From NCBI RefSeq assembly GCF_024380015.1, contig NZ_CP101508.1, positions 248,001-312,000 of the forward strand: a stretch of 64,000 nt of DNA. Direction: 5' to 3'. The notes beneath the pieces are model-generated. The model was not told the DNA's origin, searched no databases, and worked only from the letters and a program-made list of their open reading frames with translations. Positions 46,136 to 54,985 of the stretch are shown one piece after another. Both the position numbers and the translations under genes were made by a program. Numbering within the stretch: position 1 is the first letter of the stretch; each line of letters starts with the position of its first letter. The DNA is from Photobacterium atrarenae. GTDB lineage: Bacteria; Pseudomonadota; Gammaproteobacteria; Enterobacterales; Vibrionaceae.

Positions 46136-47506
46136 TCAGGCTTCCAGGATCTGGCGGTGCAGCGACTGGACCACCGACTTGGCATCCTGCTCCTGAACCA
46201 GAAAGCAGAGGTTATGTGGGCTGGCGCCGTAGCAGATCATGCGCAGGTTGTAGTCATCCAGCGAGCCGAAGATTTCCTTGGCGGAACCCTTGGTTTGGCT
46301 CATCCGGTTGCCGATCAGCGCCACCAGACACAGGCCCTGTTCGACCTCGACCCGGCACAGCTGGCTGAGTGCTTCAACAGCCGCTTCAGGCAGTTGCGGC
46401 GCGCCACCGCCGGTATTGGTTTGATCCAGGGTCAGGGACACGCTGACTTCGGAGGTGGTGATCAGATCAACCGAGATCTTGTGCTCGGCCAGGATCCGGA
46501 ATACTTCTGCCAGAAAGCCGTAGGCATGGAACATGTTCAGGCTGGTGAGGGTGACCATGGTCTGGTTACAGCGCAGGGCCAGGGCGCGGAACAGCGGCGC
46601 GTCGCTGACCCGGTCGCGGATCCAGGTTCCGCCTTGCTCCGGCGCCCGGGAAGAGCCGATAAATACCGGGATCTGCTGGCGGATCGCCGGAACCAGGGTG
46701 GACGGATGGAGGATTTTGGCACCGAAGTTAGCCATCTCGGAGGCTTCGCTGAAACTGATCTCCCGGATCGGTTGTGCGGCTGCTGTGATCCGCGGATCTG
46801 TGGTGTACATGCCCGGGACATCGGTCCAGATCTCCAGGGTGGAGGCCCGGATTGCTTCGGCCACCAGCGCTGCGCTGTAGTCGCTGCCGCCACGGCCCAG
46901 GGTGGTGGTGTTCCCGTGCTGATCGGCGCCGATAAAGCCCTGGCTGACCACCACTTGCTGAGTCAGCAGCGGCTCAAGATGTTTTGTTGCCAGCGCGCGT
47001 ATGCTGTCCGGTTGCGGGATGGCTTTGCCGAACTGGCTGTCGGTACGCATGATATCGCGGATATCGATGCGCACCGCGTTTACCCCCAGCTCACAGAGGA
47101 TCTGGGTAAACAGGTAGGTCGAGAGGAGTTCGCCATTGGCAACCAGTTGATCGGTTAGCTGAGCGCCGGGCTGGGTAGCCGCCTGCGCTGCCAGGGTTGC
47201 AACGCTGTCCAGCAGGGCATTGATCGCCGGCGTGATCGGGTCCGGTGCATCCAACTCATTGAGCACGGCGTAGTGGATATCGTTCAGCTGGGTGAGCAAC
47301 TGCTGGCGGCGGGCTGGATCCGGCACTCCGCCGGCCAGCTCGACCAGTAAGTTCGTCACTCCTGAACATGCGCTGATCAGCACCACCCGGGCCGCCGGGT
47401 TATGTTTGATGATCATCGCACTGCGGTGCATGGCGGTAAAGTCAGCGACGCTGGTGCCGCCAAATTTGGCGACGGTGAGGGCGGCAGCGTTATCTACAGG
47501 GTTCAA
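46136..47506 (-). CDS. lysC: Lysine-sensitive aspartokinase III
   Basis: A 456-residue enzyme that phosphorylates aspartate, the entry to lysine, threonine and methionine synthesis. The kinase motif VAKFGGTSVADF is at the N-terminus, the active-site segment GRGGSDYSAAL is near residue 205, and two ACT domains follow from about 315 for feedback control. TTG 47506 is chosen because GGGAGA lies six bases upstream and it aligns with E. coli LysC. The ATG at 47578 is within the untranslated leader. A lysine riboswitch precedes it. Confidence 0.95.
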   Translation of the reverse strand: MNPVDNAAALTVAKFGGTSVADFTAMHRSAMIIKHNPAARVVLISACSGVTNLLVELAGGVPDPARRQQLLTQLNDIHYAVLNELDAPDPITPAINALLDSVATLAAQAATQPGAQLTDQLVANGELLSTYLFTQILCELGVNAVRIDIRDIMRTDSQFGKAIPQPDSIRALATKHLEPLLTQQVVVSQGFIGADQHGNTTTLGRGGSDYSAALVAEAIRASTLEIWTDVPGMYTTDPRITAAAQPIREISFSEASEMANFGAKILHPSTLVPAIRQQIPVFIGSSRAPEQGGTWIRDRVSDAPLFRALALRCNQTMVTLTSLNMFHAYGFLAEVFRILAEHKISVDLITTSEVSVSLTLDQTNTGGGAPQLPEAAVEALSQLCRVEVEQGLCLVALIGNRMSQTKGSAKEIFGSLDDYNLRMICYGASPHNLCFLVQEQDAKSVVQSLHRQILEA

Positions 47507-47616
47507 AGCAAGTCTCCCAATATCAGTAATAGTGATGAACGTAGGGATTGACTCGGGAGGTTCATTCCCGACATCCAATAGTCAGGAGAGCAAATCGGTG
47601 AGACGGATAGATCGCG

Positions 47617-47795
47617 CTACAACCAGAAGCTCCCCACCTTTCGCAATGAAAGGTGACAGCCAGAAGGATTCAGCCTTGCTGGCCGACACTGCCGATCCCC
47701 TGTCCGGCAGTATCTCGGCGTTACTCCCCCTTGCCAGGATGCCTTGGGGTGGGGCCCCGCATCCTGGTTACCTGGGTAACGCTCCTCTTCTGTTT
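47617..47795 (-). ncRNA. Lysine riboswitch (L box) controlling lysC
   Basis: Read on the minus strand, conserved blocks appear in order: CAGAAGAGGAGCGTTACCCA, GTAACGCCGAGATACTG, GGCTGAATCCTTCTGGCTGT and GGTGGGGAGCTTCTGG. They match the E. coli lysC lysine riboswitch in sequence and spacing, including the pairing of the first AGAAG with the last CTTCT. Downstream (about 47564-47546), TCGGGA/TCCCGA can form a hairpin before the start, a possible expression platform. Lysine binding should reduce lysC expression. Confidence 0.92.
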
Positions 47796-47842
47796 TTTCC
47801 TAATGACAGTTTGATCATCAGGGTGAACAAAAAACGTTCTTC

Positions 47843-47872
47843 ATTGAAGCGGATTTAACGGTGGCTTGTCAA
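47843..47872 (-). promoter_or_regulatory. Possible lysC promoter
   Basis: On the minus strand, TTGACA (47872-47867) is followed after 18 bp by TTCAAT (47848-47843). The -35 is perfect but the -10 is weak. The position is right to start a transcript that includes the riboswitch. Confidence 0.4.
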
Positions 47873-48067
47873 TGGCCGAATGAAAAATTATGCGGGGAAA
47901 ATGCAATTGCTGTCGCCGAAAGGTGGCAGGGTTGCGTCCGGGAGCAATTCCCTGAATACTGGGCTATTCCCTGACGCTGCCCGTTTCCGGTGGACGGTTT
48001 TTGACAACCGTGAGAGGTTGCGGGTACTGCTCAGAGAGTCATGAACGCTTACCCAGGAGATATAATA

Positions 48068-49186
48068 ATGACAATTGGTAGTTTTTACCCACCACAACGT
48101 ACCCTGATGGGCCCGGGCCCGTCGGATATCTACCCGCAGGTATTGCAGGCGCTGAGCCGCCCAACCGTCGGTCACTTGGATCCCTTGTTCATCGGCATGA
48201 TGGATGAGCTGAAACAGCTGCTGCAGTATGCCTTCCAGACCCAGAACCCGTTTACCATTGCCGTCTCCGCGCCGGGGAGTGCCGGGATGGAAGCCTGTTT
48301 TGTCAACCTGGTCGAGCCGGGCGAGAAAGTGATCGTCTGCCGTAATGGCGTGTTTGGCGATCGGATGCGGGAAAATGTTGAGCGTTGCGGTGGTGAAGCC
48401 GTCATGGTCGAGAATGCCTGGGGTGAGCCGGTCGACCCGCAGCTGGTGGCTCAGGCTCTGGAAGCCAACCCGGATGCCAAAATCGTGGCTTTTGTACACG
48501 CCGAAACCTCGACCGGGGCCTTGAGCGATGCAGAGGCGATTGCCAAGCTGGCCCGCCAGCATGATTGCCTGACGATCGTTGATGCGGTGACCTCGCTTGG
48601 CGGAGTGCCGCTGCTGGTGGATGAGTGGCAACTGGATGCTGTGTATTCGGGCAGCCAGAAGTGCCTGTCTTGTGTGCCGGGTCTTTCCCCGTTGACTTTT
48701 TCTGAGCGTGCGGTCGCGAAAATTCAGCAGCGTCAAAGCAAGGTCCAAAGTTGGTTCCTCGATCAGAGCCTGGTGCTGGGGTACTGGAGCGGAGAAGGCA
48801 AGCGCAGCTATCACCATACCGCGCCGGTCAACAGCCTGTATGCCCTACATGAGGCGCTGGTACTGCTGAAAAATGAAGGGCTGGAAAGTGCCTGGCAGCG
48901 CCACCGGGATGCGCACCGTGAGCTGCGTGACGGGCTGGAGAAGCTCGGGATTGAATTTGTGGTCGATGAAGCCTACCGCTTGCCGCAGCTCAATGCGGTG
49001 TATATCCCAGAAGGTGTCGATGATACACAGGTGCGCCAGACCTTGCTGGAGCGTTATAACCTGGAAATCGGCGCCGGGCTGGGTGCCCTGGCCGGCAAAG
49101 CGTGGCGGATCGGCCTGATGGGCTATGCGGCGCGCAGTGAAAATGTGGCGTTGTGCCTGAAAGCCCTGGAATCGACACTCAAGTAA
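48068..49186 (+). CDS. Class V aminotransferase, alanine-glyoxylate/serine-pyruvate type
   Basis: A 372-residue PLP enzyme. The opening MGPGPSDIYPQVLQAL binds cofactor phosphate; AGTS-like class V features include FVHAETSTGAL near residue 145 and VDAVTSLGGVPL near 178. The PLP lysine is in YSGSQKCLSC, near 200. Relatives transaminate glyoxylate with alanine or serine, or 2-aminoethylphosphonate; substrate is not certain. ATG 48068 has AGGAGA seven bases upstream, and the ATG at 48041 lacks one. It occupies the same place between lysC and pglL as in V. cholerae. A terminator follows. Confidence 0.9.
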   Translation: MTIGSFYPPQRTLMGPGPSDIYPQVLQALSRPTVGHLDPLFIGMMDELKQLLQYAFQTQNPFTIAVSAPGSAGMEACFVNLVEPGEKVIVCRNGVFGDRMRENVERCGGEAVMVENAWGEPVDPQLVAQALEANPDAKIVAFVHAETSTGALSDAEAIAKLARQHDCLTIVDAVTSLGGVPLLVDEWQLDAVYSGSQKCLSCVPGLSPLTFSERAVAKIQQRQSKVQSWFLDQSLVLGYWSGEGKRSYHHTAPVNSLYALHEALVLLKNEGLESAWQRHRDAHRELRDGLEKLGIEFVVDEAYRLPQLNAVYIPEGVDDTQVRQTLLERYNLEIGAGLGALAGKAWRIGLMGYAARSENVALCLKALESTLK

Positions 49187-49219
49187 GTTAATCCTAAGGC
49201 GGCGCATTATCGCAGTATC

Positions 49220-49249
49220 AAAAAACGGCTACCTCGGTAGCCGTTTTTT
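49220..49249. terminator. Terminator between the aminotransferase gene and pglL
   Basis: AAAAACGGCTAC (49221-49232) pairs with GTAGCCGTTTTT (49237-49248) around CTCG. The A-run and T-run make it work on both strands. Confidence 0.93.
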
Positions 49250-49333
49250 GTTGGCAACTTTTTACGGCATCGGCCCGGCTTATTGTACGATTTCCTCAAG
49301 TCACCCATGCATCAACACTCGCTCAGGCACACA

Positions 49334-51112
49334 TTAAGGTCGGGCTGGCGTGGCCGTCAGACTCTGGCTGACCGACTGCCAGTTGGCCTCGAAAATAGGC
49401 TCGAGGGTGGTCTGGCTGAAATCATGGGCTGGAAACAGGTATGCGGCTTCCTGGCGGATGTGCTCTGCCTGGACAGGATTGTCCAGCAGCTGGTAAGCAG
49501 CGATCAGATTCTGGTAAAGCGCTGGCCGTAGCCATTTCCGGGCCTTGGTATTGGCCCAGTCGATATAGTGCTGGATCTGGACCGGGTTGTTGGTTGCCGC
49601 GCCCAGATGCAGCTGGGTAACCGCTACATCCCATTCAAAGCGGTTTTCCCAGGCCCACGGGTTGTTGACGCGCTGCAGGTAGCTGATCTCCAGCGGGCGC
49701 GAGGTCTCGAACTGGGTCAGCCAGTAACCCGAATAGAGCGTGGTGATCATATAAGTACTGATTAGCAGCGGCAGTAACAGCGTGCTCAGCCGAAGTGCCA
49801 GGACATACTGGAGTTTCCGCTTATAGTACTTGGCGGTGAGGTTGTCGACCCAGTAGATCAGGATGATAAAAATCACCCAATGGACGAGCGAGTGATAGAA
49901 GGGGTACTCGAGCTGGGTGTGCAGGGTGAGGGGGAAGAATAGCCCGACCAGGGCCAGTCGGGTGCCCGGCGGTGCTTTGCGCACTTTCAGGAATACGGCA
50001 GCTGCCGCGAGCAGCAGGCCGAACAATGGCAGGGTGCCGCCTTCGACGGCCCAGAACAAGAGTTCATTATGCGGGTGATCCAGCGCCGCCAAGCCGTGCG
50101 GTTGGGTCGGGTCGGTATGATGCCAGCGGGCGGTTTCGGTGAGGTAGGCCGATTCAAAATTGCCGTAACCATAGCCGAGCAGCGGGGCTTTCTGATACAT
50201 CTCCCAAGCCTGTGGCAGATGGATACTGCGCGCGCTCTGCAGGCTGACGCGATCCTCGGCCGGAGCCCAATGAGCGGTGGTACTTAAGTACCAGGACAGG
50301 CTCAGGCCGAGGGCAACCATCAACAGCCACATCCGTGACTGTGCTTTGGCGGCAAAACGGCACAGATAGGGCAGGATTAGCACAGTGCCGATGAATGCGC
50401 CTAGCCATCCGGTCCGCGAGCTGACGAATACCAGGATTGGGATGGTAACCACCGGGGTGAGCAGCAATCCGGCTTGGCGGAGGGACCATTGGCCCCGGTA
50501 CATCGGCAGGCGGGCGAGCAGGTAAGCCGACAGGACCAAGCCGGTCGCGAGGAAGCTGGCCATCACATTCGGTTGCTGGAAAATGCCGTATGGGCGGTTG
50601 GCGACGGTGTCGTAGCCGATGGGGTTGTCAGCCTCCAGGCCGAAGAACTGATACCAGCCCAGCAGAGCCTGGAGCCAGACGGCAGTGAGGATCAGCCACA
50701 GTAGGTGCTGGCGTTGCTGGAGGCTGAACGAAAATTGCTGCAGGGCAACAAAGAAAAGAAATCCGGCCCACAGCCCCAGTAACCGGCCTGCTGCGGCACT
50801 GCCTTCGGCATTCGGATAGAGCACGGGCAGGGTGAGTAACACGCAGCAGGCAAACAGCAGCAGGGTTAACCGCGAATAGCGCCAGATCTTCTGTCGGCAG
50901 ATCTCAAACAGGCCGAAGGCAATCGCGAAACTGAGCGGGATCCAGCTGGCCACGTTGAAAGAGAGCGCCAGCCCGGACCCTCCCGGGTTGTGCTGGAAGT
51001 AGTGCATGGCAAAAAGGAACAACACGCTGAGCGTGGTCATAAAGGGCTTGATCACCGGCTTACTGATGGTTGCTTGGGCCAGCCGGGTGCCTTGTACATG
51101 TAACAATGTCAT
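49334..51112 (-). CDS. pglL: PglL-type protein O-oligosaccharyltransferase (Wzy_C ligase family)
   Basis: A 592-residue inner-membrane protein with about 11 membrane segments in residues 1-460. The large periplasmic loop has the family segments GYGYGNFESAYL near 305 and HPHNELLFWAVEGGTLPLFG near 330; its conserved His and Glu are needed for glycan transfer. The C-terminal ~170 residues are soluble. The family transfers lipid-linked glycans to proteins such as pilins, or to lipid A core. Position beside uvrA matches PglL of V. cholerae. ATG 51112 gives MTLLHVQGTRL; the frame is open further but overlaps uvrA. Confidence 0.85.
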   Translation of the reverse strand: MTLLHVQGTRLAQATISKPVIKPFMTTLSVLFLFAMHYFQHNPGGSGLALSFNVASWIPLSFAIAFGLFEICRQKIWRYSRLTLLLFACCVLLTLPVLYPNAEGSAAAGRLLGLWAGFLFFVALQQFSFSLQQRQHLLWLILTAVWLQALLGWYQFFGLEADNPIGYDTVANRPYGIFQQPNVMASFLATGLVLSAYLLARLPMYRGQWSLRQAGLLLTPVVTIPILVFVSSRTGWLGAFIGTVLILPYLCRFAAKAQSRMWLLMVALGLSLSWYLSTTAHWAPAEDRVSLQSARSIHLPQAWEMYQKAPLLGYGYGNFESAYLTETARWHHTDPTQPHGLAALDHPHNELLFWAVEGGTLPLFGLLLAAAAVFLKVRKAPPGTRLALVGLFFPLTLHTQLEYPFYHSLVHWVIFIILIYWVDNLTAKYYKRKLQYVLALRLSTLLLPLLISTYMITTLYSGYWLTQFETSRPLEISYLQRVNNPWAWENRFEWDVAVTQLHLGAATNNPVQIQHYIDWANTKARKWLRPALYQNLIAAYQLLDNPVQAEHIRQEAAYLFPAHDFSQTTLEPIFEANWQSVSQSLTATPARP

Positions 51113-51182
51113 GGTTGTTTTCCGCCTGTTGCGCTGCTCGCCTGATGTGGCGCCGGCTGAGCGCACTCGGCCGGCGCTGGGA

Positions 51183-54041
51183 TTACCTGGTCTGGGCCAG
51201 CTCAGCCTTATTGACGGCTGGTAACAGTGGCTTGAGGAAGCGCGCGGTATGGGAGCCGTCGACCAGAGCCACCTGCTCCGGGGTCCCGGTGGCAATGATC
51301 TCACCGCCGCCGCTGCCGCCTTCCGGCCCGAGATCGATGATCCAGTCTGCGGTTTTGATCACATCCAGGTTGTGCTCAATTACTACGATAGTGTTGCCGT
51401 GATCCCGCAACCGGTGCAAGACGGTCAAGAGCTGCTGGATATCGTGGAAGTGCAGACCTGTGGTCGGCTCATCCAGAATATACAGGGTCTTGCCGGTATC
51501 GCGCTTGGACAACTCACGCGCCAGTTTGACCCGCTGGGCCTCGCCGCCGGACAGGGTGGTCGCGGCCTGGCCCAGTCGGATATAAGATAAGCCAACATCC
51601 ATTAGGGTTTGCAGTTTTCTCGCAATTGCGGGAACTGCATCAAAAAATTCCCGGGCATCTTCGACTGTCAGTGCCAGCACTTCATCAATGCTCTTGCCTT
51701 TATAACGGATCTCCAGGGTTTCGCGGTTATAGCGCTTCCCTTTACAGGCATCACAGGGCACGTAGACATCCGGCAGGAAGTGCATCTCGACCTTGAGTAC
51801 CCCGTCACCCTGGCAGGCTTCACAGCGCCCGCCCTTGACGTTGAAACTGAAGCGGCCCGGCTTGTAGCCACGGGAGCGGGACTCCTGGGTGCCGGCAAAC
51901 AGCTCGCGGATCGGGGTAAAGATGCCGGTATAAGTGGCCGGGTTGGAGCGCGGTGTGCGGCCAATCGGGCTCTGGTCGATATCGATCACCTTGTCACAGT
52001 GCTCCAGATTACGGATCTCGCGATAAGGGGCGGCATCACCGGCCGTCGCGCCGTTGAGCTGGTGGTGGGCGATCTTGAAGAAGGTATCGTTGATCAGGGT
52101 CGATTTCCCGGAGCCGGACACCCCGGTGACACAGGTCAGCAAGCCGACCGGAATGTCGACATCGACGCTTTTCAGGTTATTGCCGGTTGCCCCGAGTAGT
52201 TTGATGGTCCGTTCGGGATCCATGGCGTTCCGTTGCTCCGGCACCGCGATCATTTTCTTGCCGCTGAGGTACTGGCCGGTCAGCGAGGTTTCTGTGGCCA
52301 GGATATCTTCCAGGGTGCCTTCGGCAATCACGTTGCCGCCGTGGACTCCGGCCCCCGGGCCGATATCGATCACATGATCGGCGGTGCGGATGGCATCTTC
52401 ATCATGCTCAACCACGATCACCGTGTTGCCGAGATCCCGCAGATGAGTCAGGGTATTGAGCAGGCGTTCGTTATCGCGCTGGTGGAGGCCGATTGACGGC
52501 TCATCGAGCACATACATCACCCCGACCAGGCCGGCCCCAATCTGGCTGGCCAGACGGATCCGCTGGGCTTCGCCGCCGGACAGGGTCTCGGCGCTGCGCG
52601 ACAGGTTGAGGTAGTTGAGGCCTACATTGACCAGAAAATGCAAGCGATCGGAGATCTCTTTCAGGACTTTCTCCGCAATCTTGGCCCGCTGGCCGACCAG
52701 CGACAGGCTGCTGAAGAAGGTCAGCGCCTCGTTGATACTCATTTCGCTGATCTGCGGCAAGGTGGTATCGGCAACATAGACGTGACGGGCTTCCAGGCGC
52801 AGGCGCGAGCCGTGACAGCTGCTGCAGGGCTTGGTTGAAATAAACTTCATCAGCTCTTCGCGCACCGAGTTGGACTCAGTTTCGCGGTAACGGCGCTCCA
52901 TGTTGTTGAGGATCCCCTCAAACGGGTGGCGACGGACCGTGATATCGCCGCGGTCATTGATATATTTGAATTCGATTTCCTGCTTTCCGGAGCCTTTGAG
53001 GATCACCTGCTGGGTTTTCTTCGGCAGGCTGTTGAACGGCGCTTCGACGTCAAAATCATAGTGCTCAGCCATCGATTTGAGCATCTGGAAATAGTAGAAG
53101 TTGCGCTTGTCCCAGCCGCGAATCGCACCGCCGGCCAGGCTCAAGGTGTCATTCTGGACCACCCGCTCTGGATCGAAATACTGTTGTACGCCAAGGCCAT
53201 CACAGGTGCCGCAGGCACCGGCCGGGTTGTTGAAGGAGAACAGGCGCGGTTCGAGTTCCTGCATGCTGTAGCCACAATGGGGGCAGGCGAAGTTGGCAGA
53301 GAAGATAATCTCTTCGTGCTCGCCGTCGGTCATCGGGCTGACGACCACAGTGCCGCCGGACAGTTCCAGCGCAGTTTCGAATGATTCAGCCAGGCGTTGC
53401 TGCAGATCGTCACGGACCTTGAATCGATCGACAACGACTTCAATCGTGTGTTTCTTGTGCAGTTCCAGCGTTGGTGGATCAGACAGATCACAGACTTCGC
53501 CGTCGATCCGGGCGCGGATATAGCCTTGGGCAGCCAGGTTTGCCAGGGTCTTGACGTGCTCCCCCTTGCGCTCTTTGACAATCGGTGCCAGCAACATCAT
53601 TTTGCTGCCTTCGGGCAGGGTCAGGACCTGATCCACCATCTGGCTGATGGTCTGCGCCGCCAGGGCAACGTTGTGGGTCGGACAGCGCGGCTCGCCGACC
53701 CGGGCATAGAGCAGCCGCAGGTAATCATAGACTTCGGTGATGGTGCCGACGGTCGAGCGCGGATTATGGGAAGTTGACTTCTGTTCAATGGAGATGGCCG
53801 GAGACAAGCCTTCAATGTGGTCGACATCCGGTTTTTCCATCAATGACAGAAACTGCCGGGCATAGGCCGAGAGCGATTCGACATAGCGACGCTGGCCTTC
53901 GGCGTAGAGCGTATCGAAAGCCAGGGAGGATTTCCCCGAGCCGGACAGGCCGGTGATCACAATCAGTTTGTCACGCGGCAGAGTGAGGCTGATGTTTTTG
54001 AGGTTATGGGTCCGGGCACCCCTGACTTCGATTTGATCCAT
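51183..54041 (-). CDS. uvrA: Excinuclease ABC subunit A
   Basis: A 952-residue DNA-damage sensor of nucleotide excision repair (E. coli 940). Walker A motifs GLSGSGKS (residues 31-38) and GVSGSGKS (near 650) and two LSGGEAQR signatures are present. Zinc modules are CPHC...CGTC (near 255-285) and CEAC...CDAC (near 745-770). It loads UvrB on damaged DNA. A perfect LexA box lies 72 bp upstream, and ssb is divergent, as in E. coli. Confidence 0.97.
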   Translation of the reverse strand: MDQIEVRGARTHNLKNISLTLPRDKLIVITGLSGSGKSSLAFDTLYAEGQRRYVESLSAYARQFLSLMEKPDVDHIEGLSPAISIEQKSTSHNPRSTVGTITEVYDYLRLLYARVGEPRCPTHNVALAAQTISQMVDQVLTLPEGSKMMLLAPIVKERKGEHVKTLANLAAQGYIRARIDGEVCDLSDPPTLELHKKHTIEVVVDRFKVRDDLQQRLAESFETALELSGGTVVVSPMTDGEHEEIIFSANFACPHCGYSMQELEPRLFSFNNPAGACGTCDGLGVQQYFDPERVVQNDTLSLAGGAIRGWDKRNFYYFQMLKSMAEHYDFDVEAPFNSLPKKTQQVILKGSGKQEIEFKYINDRGDITVRRHPFEGILNNMERRYRETESNSVREELMKFISTKPCSSCHGSRLRLEARHVYVADTTLPQISEMSINEALTFFSSLSLVGQRAKIAEKVLKEISDRLHFLVNVGLNYLNLSRSAETLSGGEAQRIRLASQIGAGLVGVMYVLDEPSIGLHQRDNERLLNTLTHLRDLGNTVIVVEHDEDAIRTADHVIDIGPGAGVHGGNVIAEGTLEDILATETSLTGQYLSGKKMIAVPEQRNAMDPERTIKLLGATGNNLKSVDVDIPVGLLTCVTGVSGSGKSTLINDTFFKIAHHQLNGATAGDAAPYREIRNLEHCDKVIDIDQSPIGRTPRSNPATYTGIFTPIRELFAGTQESRSRGYKPGRFSFNVKGGRCEACQGDGVLKVEMHFLPDVYVPCDACKGKRYNRETLEIRYKGKSIDEVLALTVEDAREFFDAVPAIARKLQTLMDVGLSYIRLGQAATTLSGGEAQRVKLARELSKRDTGKTLYILDEPTTGLHFHDIQQLLTVLHRLRDHGNTIVVIEHNLDVIKTADWIIDLGPEGGSGGGEIIATGTPEQVALVDGSHTARFLKPLLPAVNKAELAQTR

Positions 54042-54076
54042 AGTATGTGAGCTTATGACTGACCAATAGGGGCCTC

Positions 54077-54105
54077 ATTATCACACAAGGTGAAAAAGCT
54101 TGAAA
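54077..54105 (-). promoter_or_regulatory. uvrA promoter (extended -10)
   Basis: On the minus strand, TGTGATAAT gives an extended -10 (GATAAT at 54082-54077), with TTTCAA (54105-54100) 17 bp upstream. The LexA box adjoins it upstream. Confidence 0.55.
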
Positions 54106-54112
54106 GTGTAAA

Positions 54113-54128
54113 CTGTATAAAGATACAG
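54113..54128. promoter_or_regulatory. LexA box (SOS operator)
   Basis: CTGTATAAAGATACAG fits CTGT-N8-ACAG exactly and has A/T flanks. It lies between divergent uvrA and ssb, so damage induction of uvrA and perhaps ssb is expected. Confidence 0.9.
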
Positions 54129-54307
54129 TGTTTGGGGTGATTGTTGAGCGCTTTTGTCTGTCACTGAAGCCGGACCACAATCGTGGGAAATTTGCCGGTG
54201 GGAGATTTCGGAATGGGGATGGTGTTGGCGGTGGAGAAAAATTGCGTTGAATGACACAGTCCCACCCTGTTCCGCAGCCGGGCAGCATGGTAGACTGCGC
54301 GATTAAG

Positions 54308-54346
54308 TATAAACTTTGAGTAGCAACCGCTGTATCTGATATACAG
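54308..54346. promoter_or_regulatory. ssb promoter region with LexA-like palindrome
   Basis: TATAAA (54308-54313) may be the ssb -10. At 54330-54346, CTGTATCTGATATACAG is a palindrome of LexA type, but with nine instead of eight bases between the CTGT and ACAG halves. Confidence 0.45.
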
Positions 54347-54372
54347 CCCAGCGATCAGATCTGGAGTGAATT

Positions 54373-54921
54373 ATGGCCAGTCGTGGCGTCAATAAAGTTA
54401 TCCTGGTGGGTAACCTAGGAAATGATCCGGAAATCCGTTACATGCCAAGTGGTGGTGCAGTAGCAAATATTACCGTTGCTACTTCTGAGTCATGGCGTGA
54501 TAAGAATACCGGTGAACAACGTGAAAAAACCGAATGGCACCGGGTGGCGCTGTTTGGCAAAGTTGCAGAAGTAGCCGGTGAGTACCTGCGTAAAGGCTCA
54601 CAAGTCTACATCGAAGGTCAACTGCAAACCCGTAAATGGCAAGATCAAAATGGTCAGGACCGTTACACGACTGAAGTCGTGGTTCAGGGGTTCAACGGCA
54701 CGATGCAGATGCTGGGTGGCCGTCAGGGCGGCGGTCAGGGCATGGGTGCCCCGATGGGTGGTCAGCAGCAAGGTGGCTGGGGTCAGCCGCAGCAGCCGGC
54801 AGCCGCACCGCAGCAGAATTTTGCGCCGCAGCAATCTGCACCTCAGCAACAAACGCCGCAACAGCCGCAGCAGCAGTATAATGAGCCGCCGATGGATTTC
54901 GACGACGACATTCCGTTCTAA
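54373..54921 (+). CDS. ssb: Single-stranded DNA-binding protein
   Basis: A 182-residue protein with an OB-fold (residues 1-112; [20 protein letters not shown]) that forms tetramers on single-stranded DNA. A Gln/Pro/Gly-rich flexible linker (about 113-172) and the conserved acidic tip DFDDDIPF, which binds partner proteins, follow. The linker is slightly longer than in E. coli (178 residues). A terminator follows, and intron copy 2 is inserted behind it. Confidence 0.98.
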   Translation: MASRGVNKVILVGNLGNDPEIRYMPSGGAVANITVATSESWRDKNTGEQREKTEWHRVALFGKVAEVAGEYLRKGSQVYIEGQLQTRKWQDQNGQDRYTTEVVVQGFNGTMQMLGGRQGGGQGMGAPMGGQQQGGWGQPQQPAAAPQQNFAPQQSAPQQQTPQQPQQQYNEPPMDFDDDIPF

Positions 54922-54950
54922 GGCCGACAGGTCTGAGCAACGGTTGATGA

Positions 54951-54978
54951 AAAAAGCAGCGCCTGGCGCTGCTTTTTT
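54951..54978 (+). terminator. ssb terminator
   Basis: GCAGCGC (54956-54962) pairs with GCGCTGC (54966-54972), with an A-run before and six T after. The group II intron starts seven bases after the T-run. Confidence 0.93.
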
Positions 54979-54985
54979 ATTGGTT

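Noticed and set aside
46127-47158. 343-codon plus-strand frame opposite lysC
   Set aside because: It is antisense to conserved aspartokinase and has no recognisable domain.
47507-47578. ATG 47578 as lysC start
   Set aside because: The added 24 residues match no aspartokinase and lie in the riboswitch leader; TTG 47506 has a good ribosome-binding site.
47888-48817. 309-codon minus-strand frame opposite the aminotransferase
   Set aside because: It is antisense shadow coding of a GC-rich gene.
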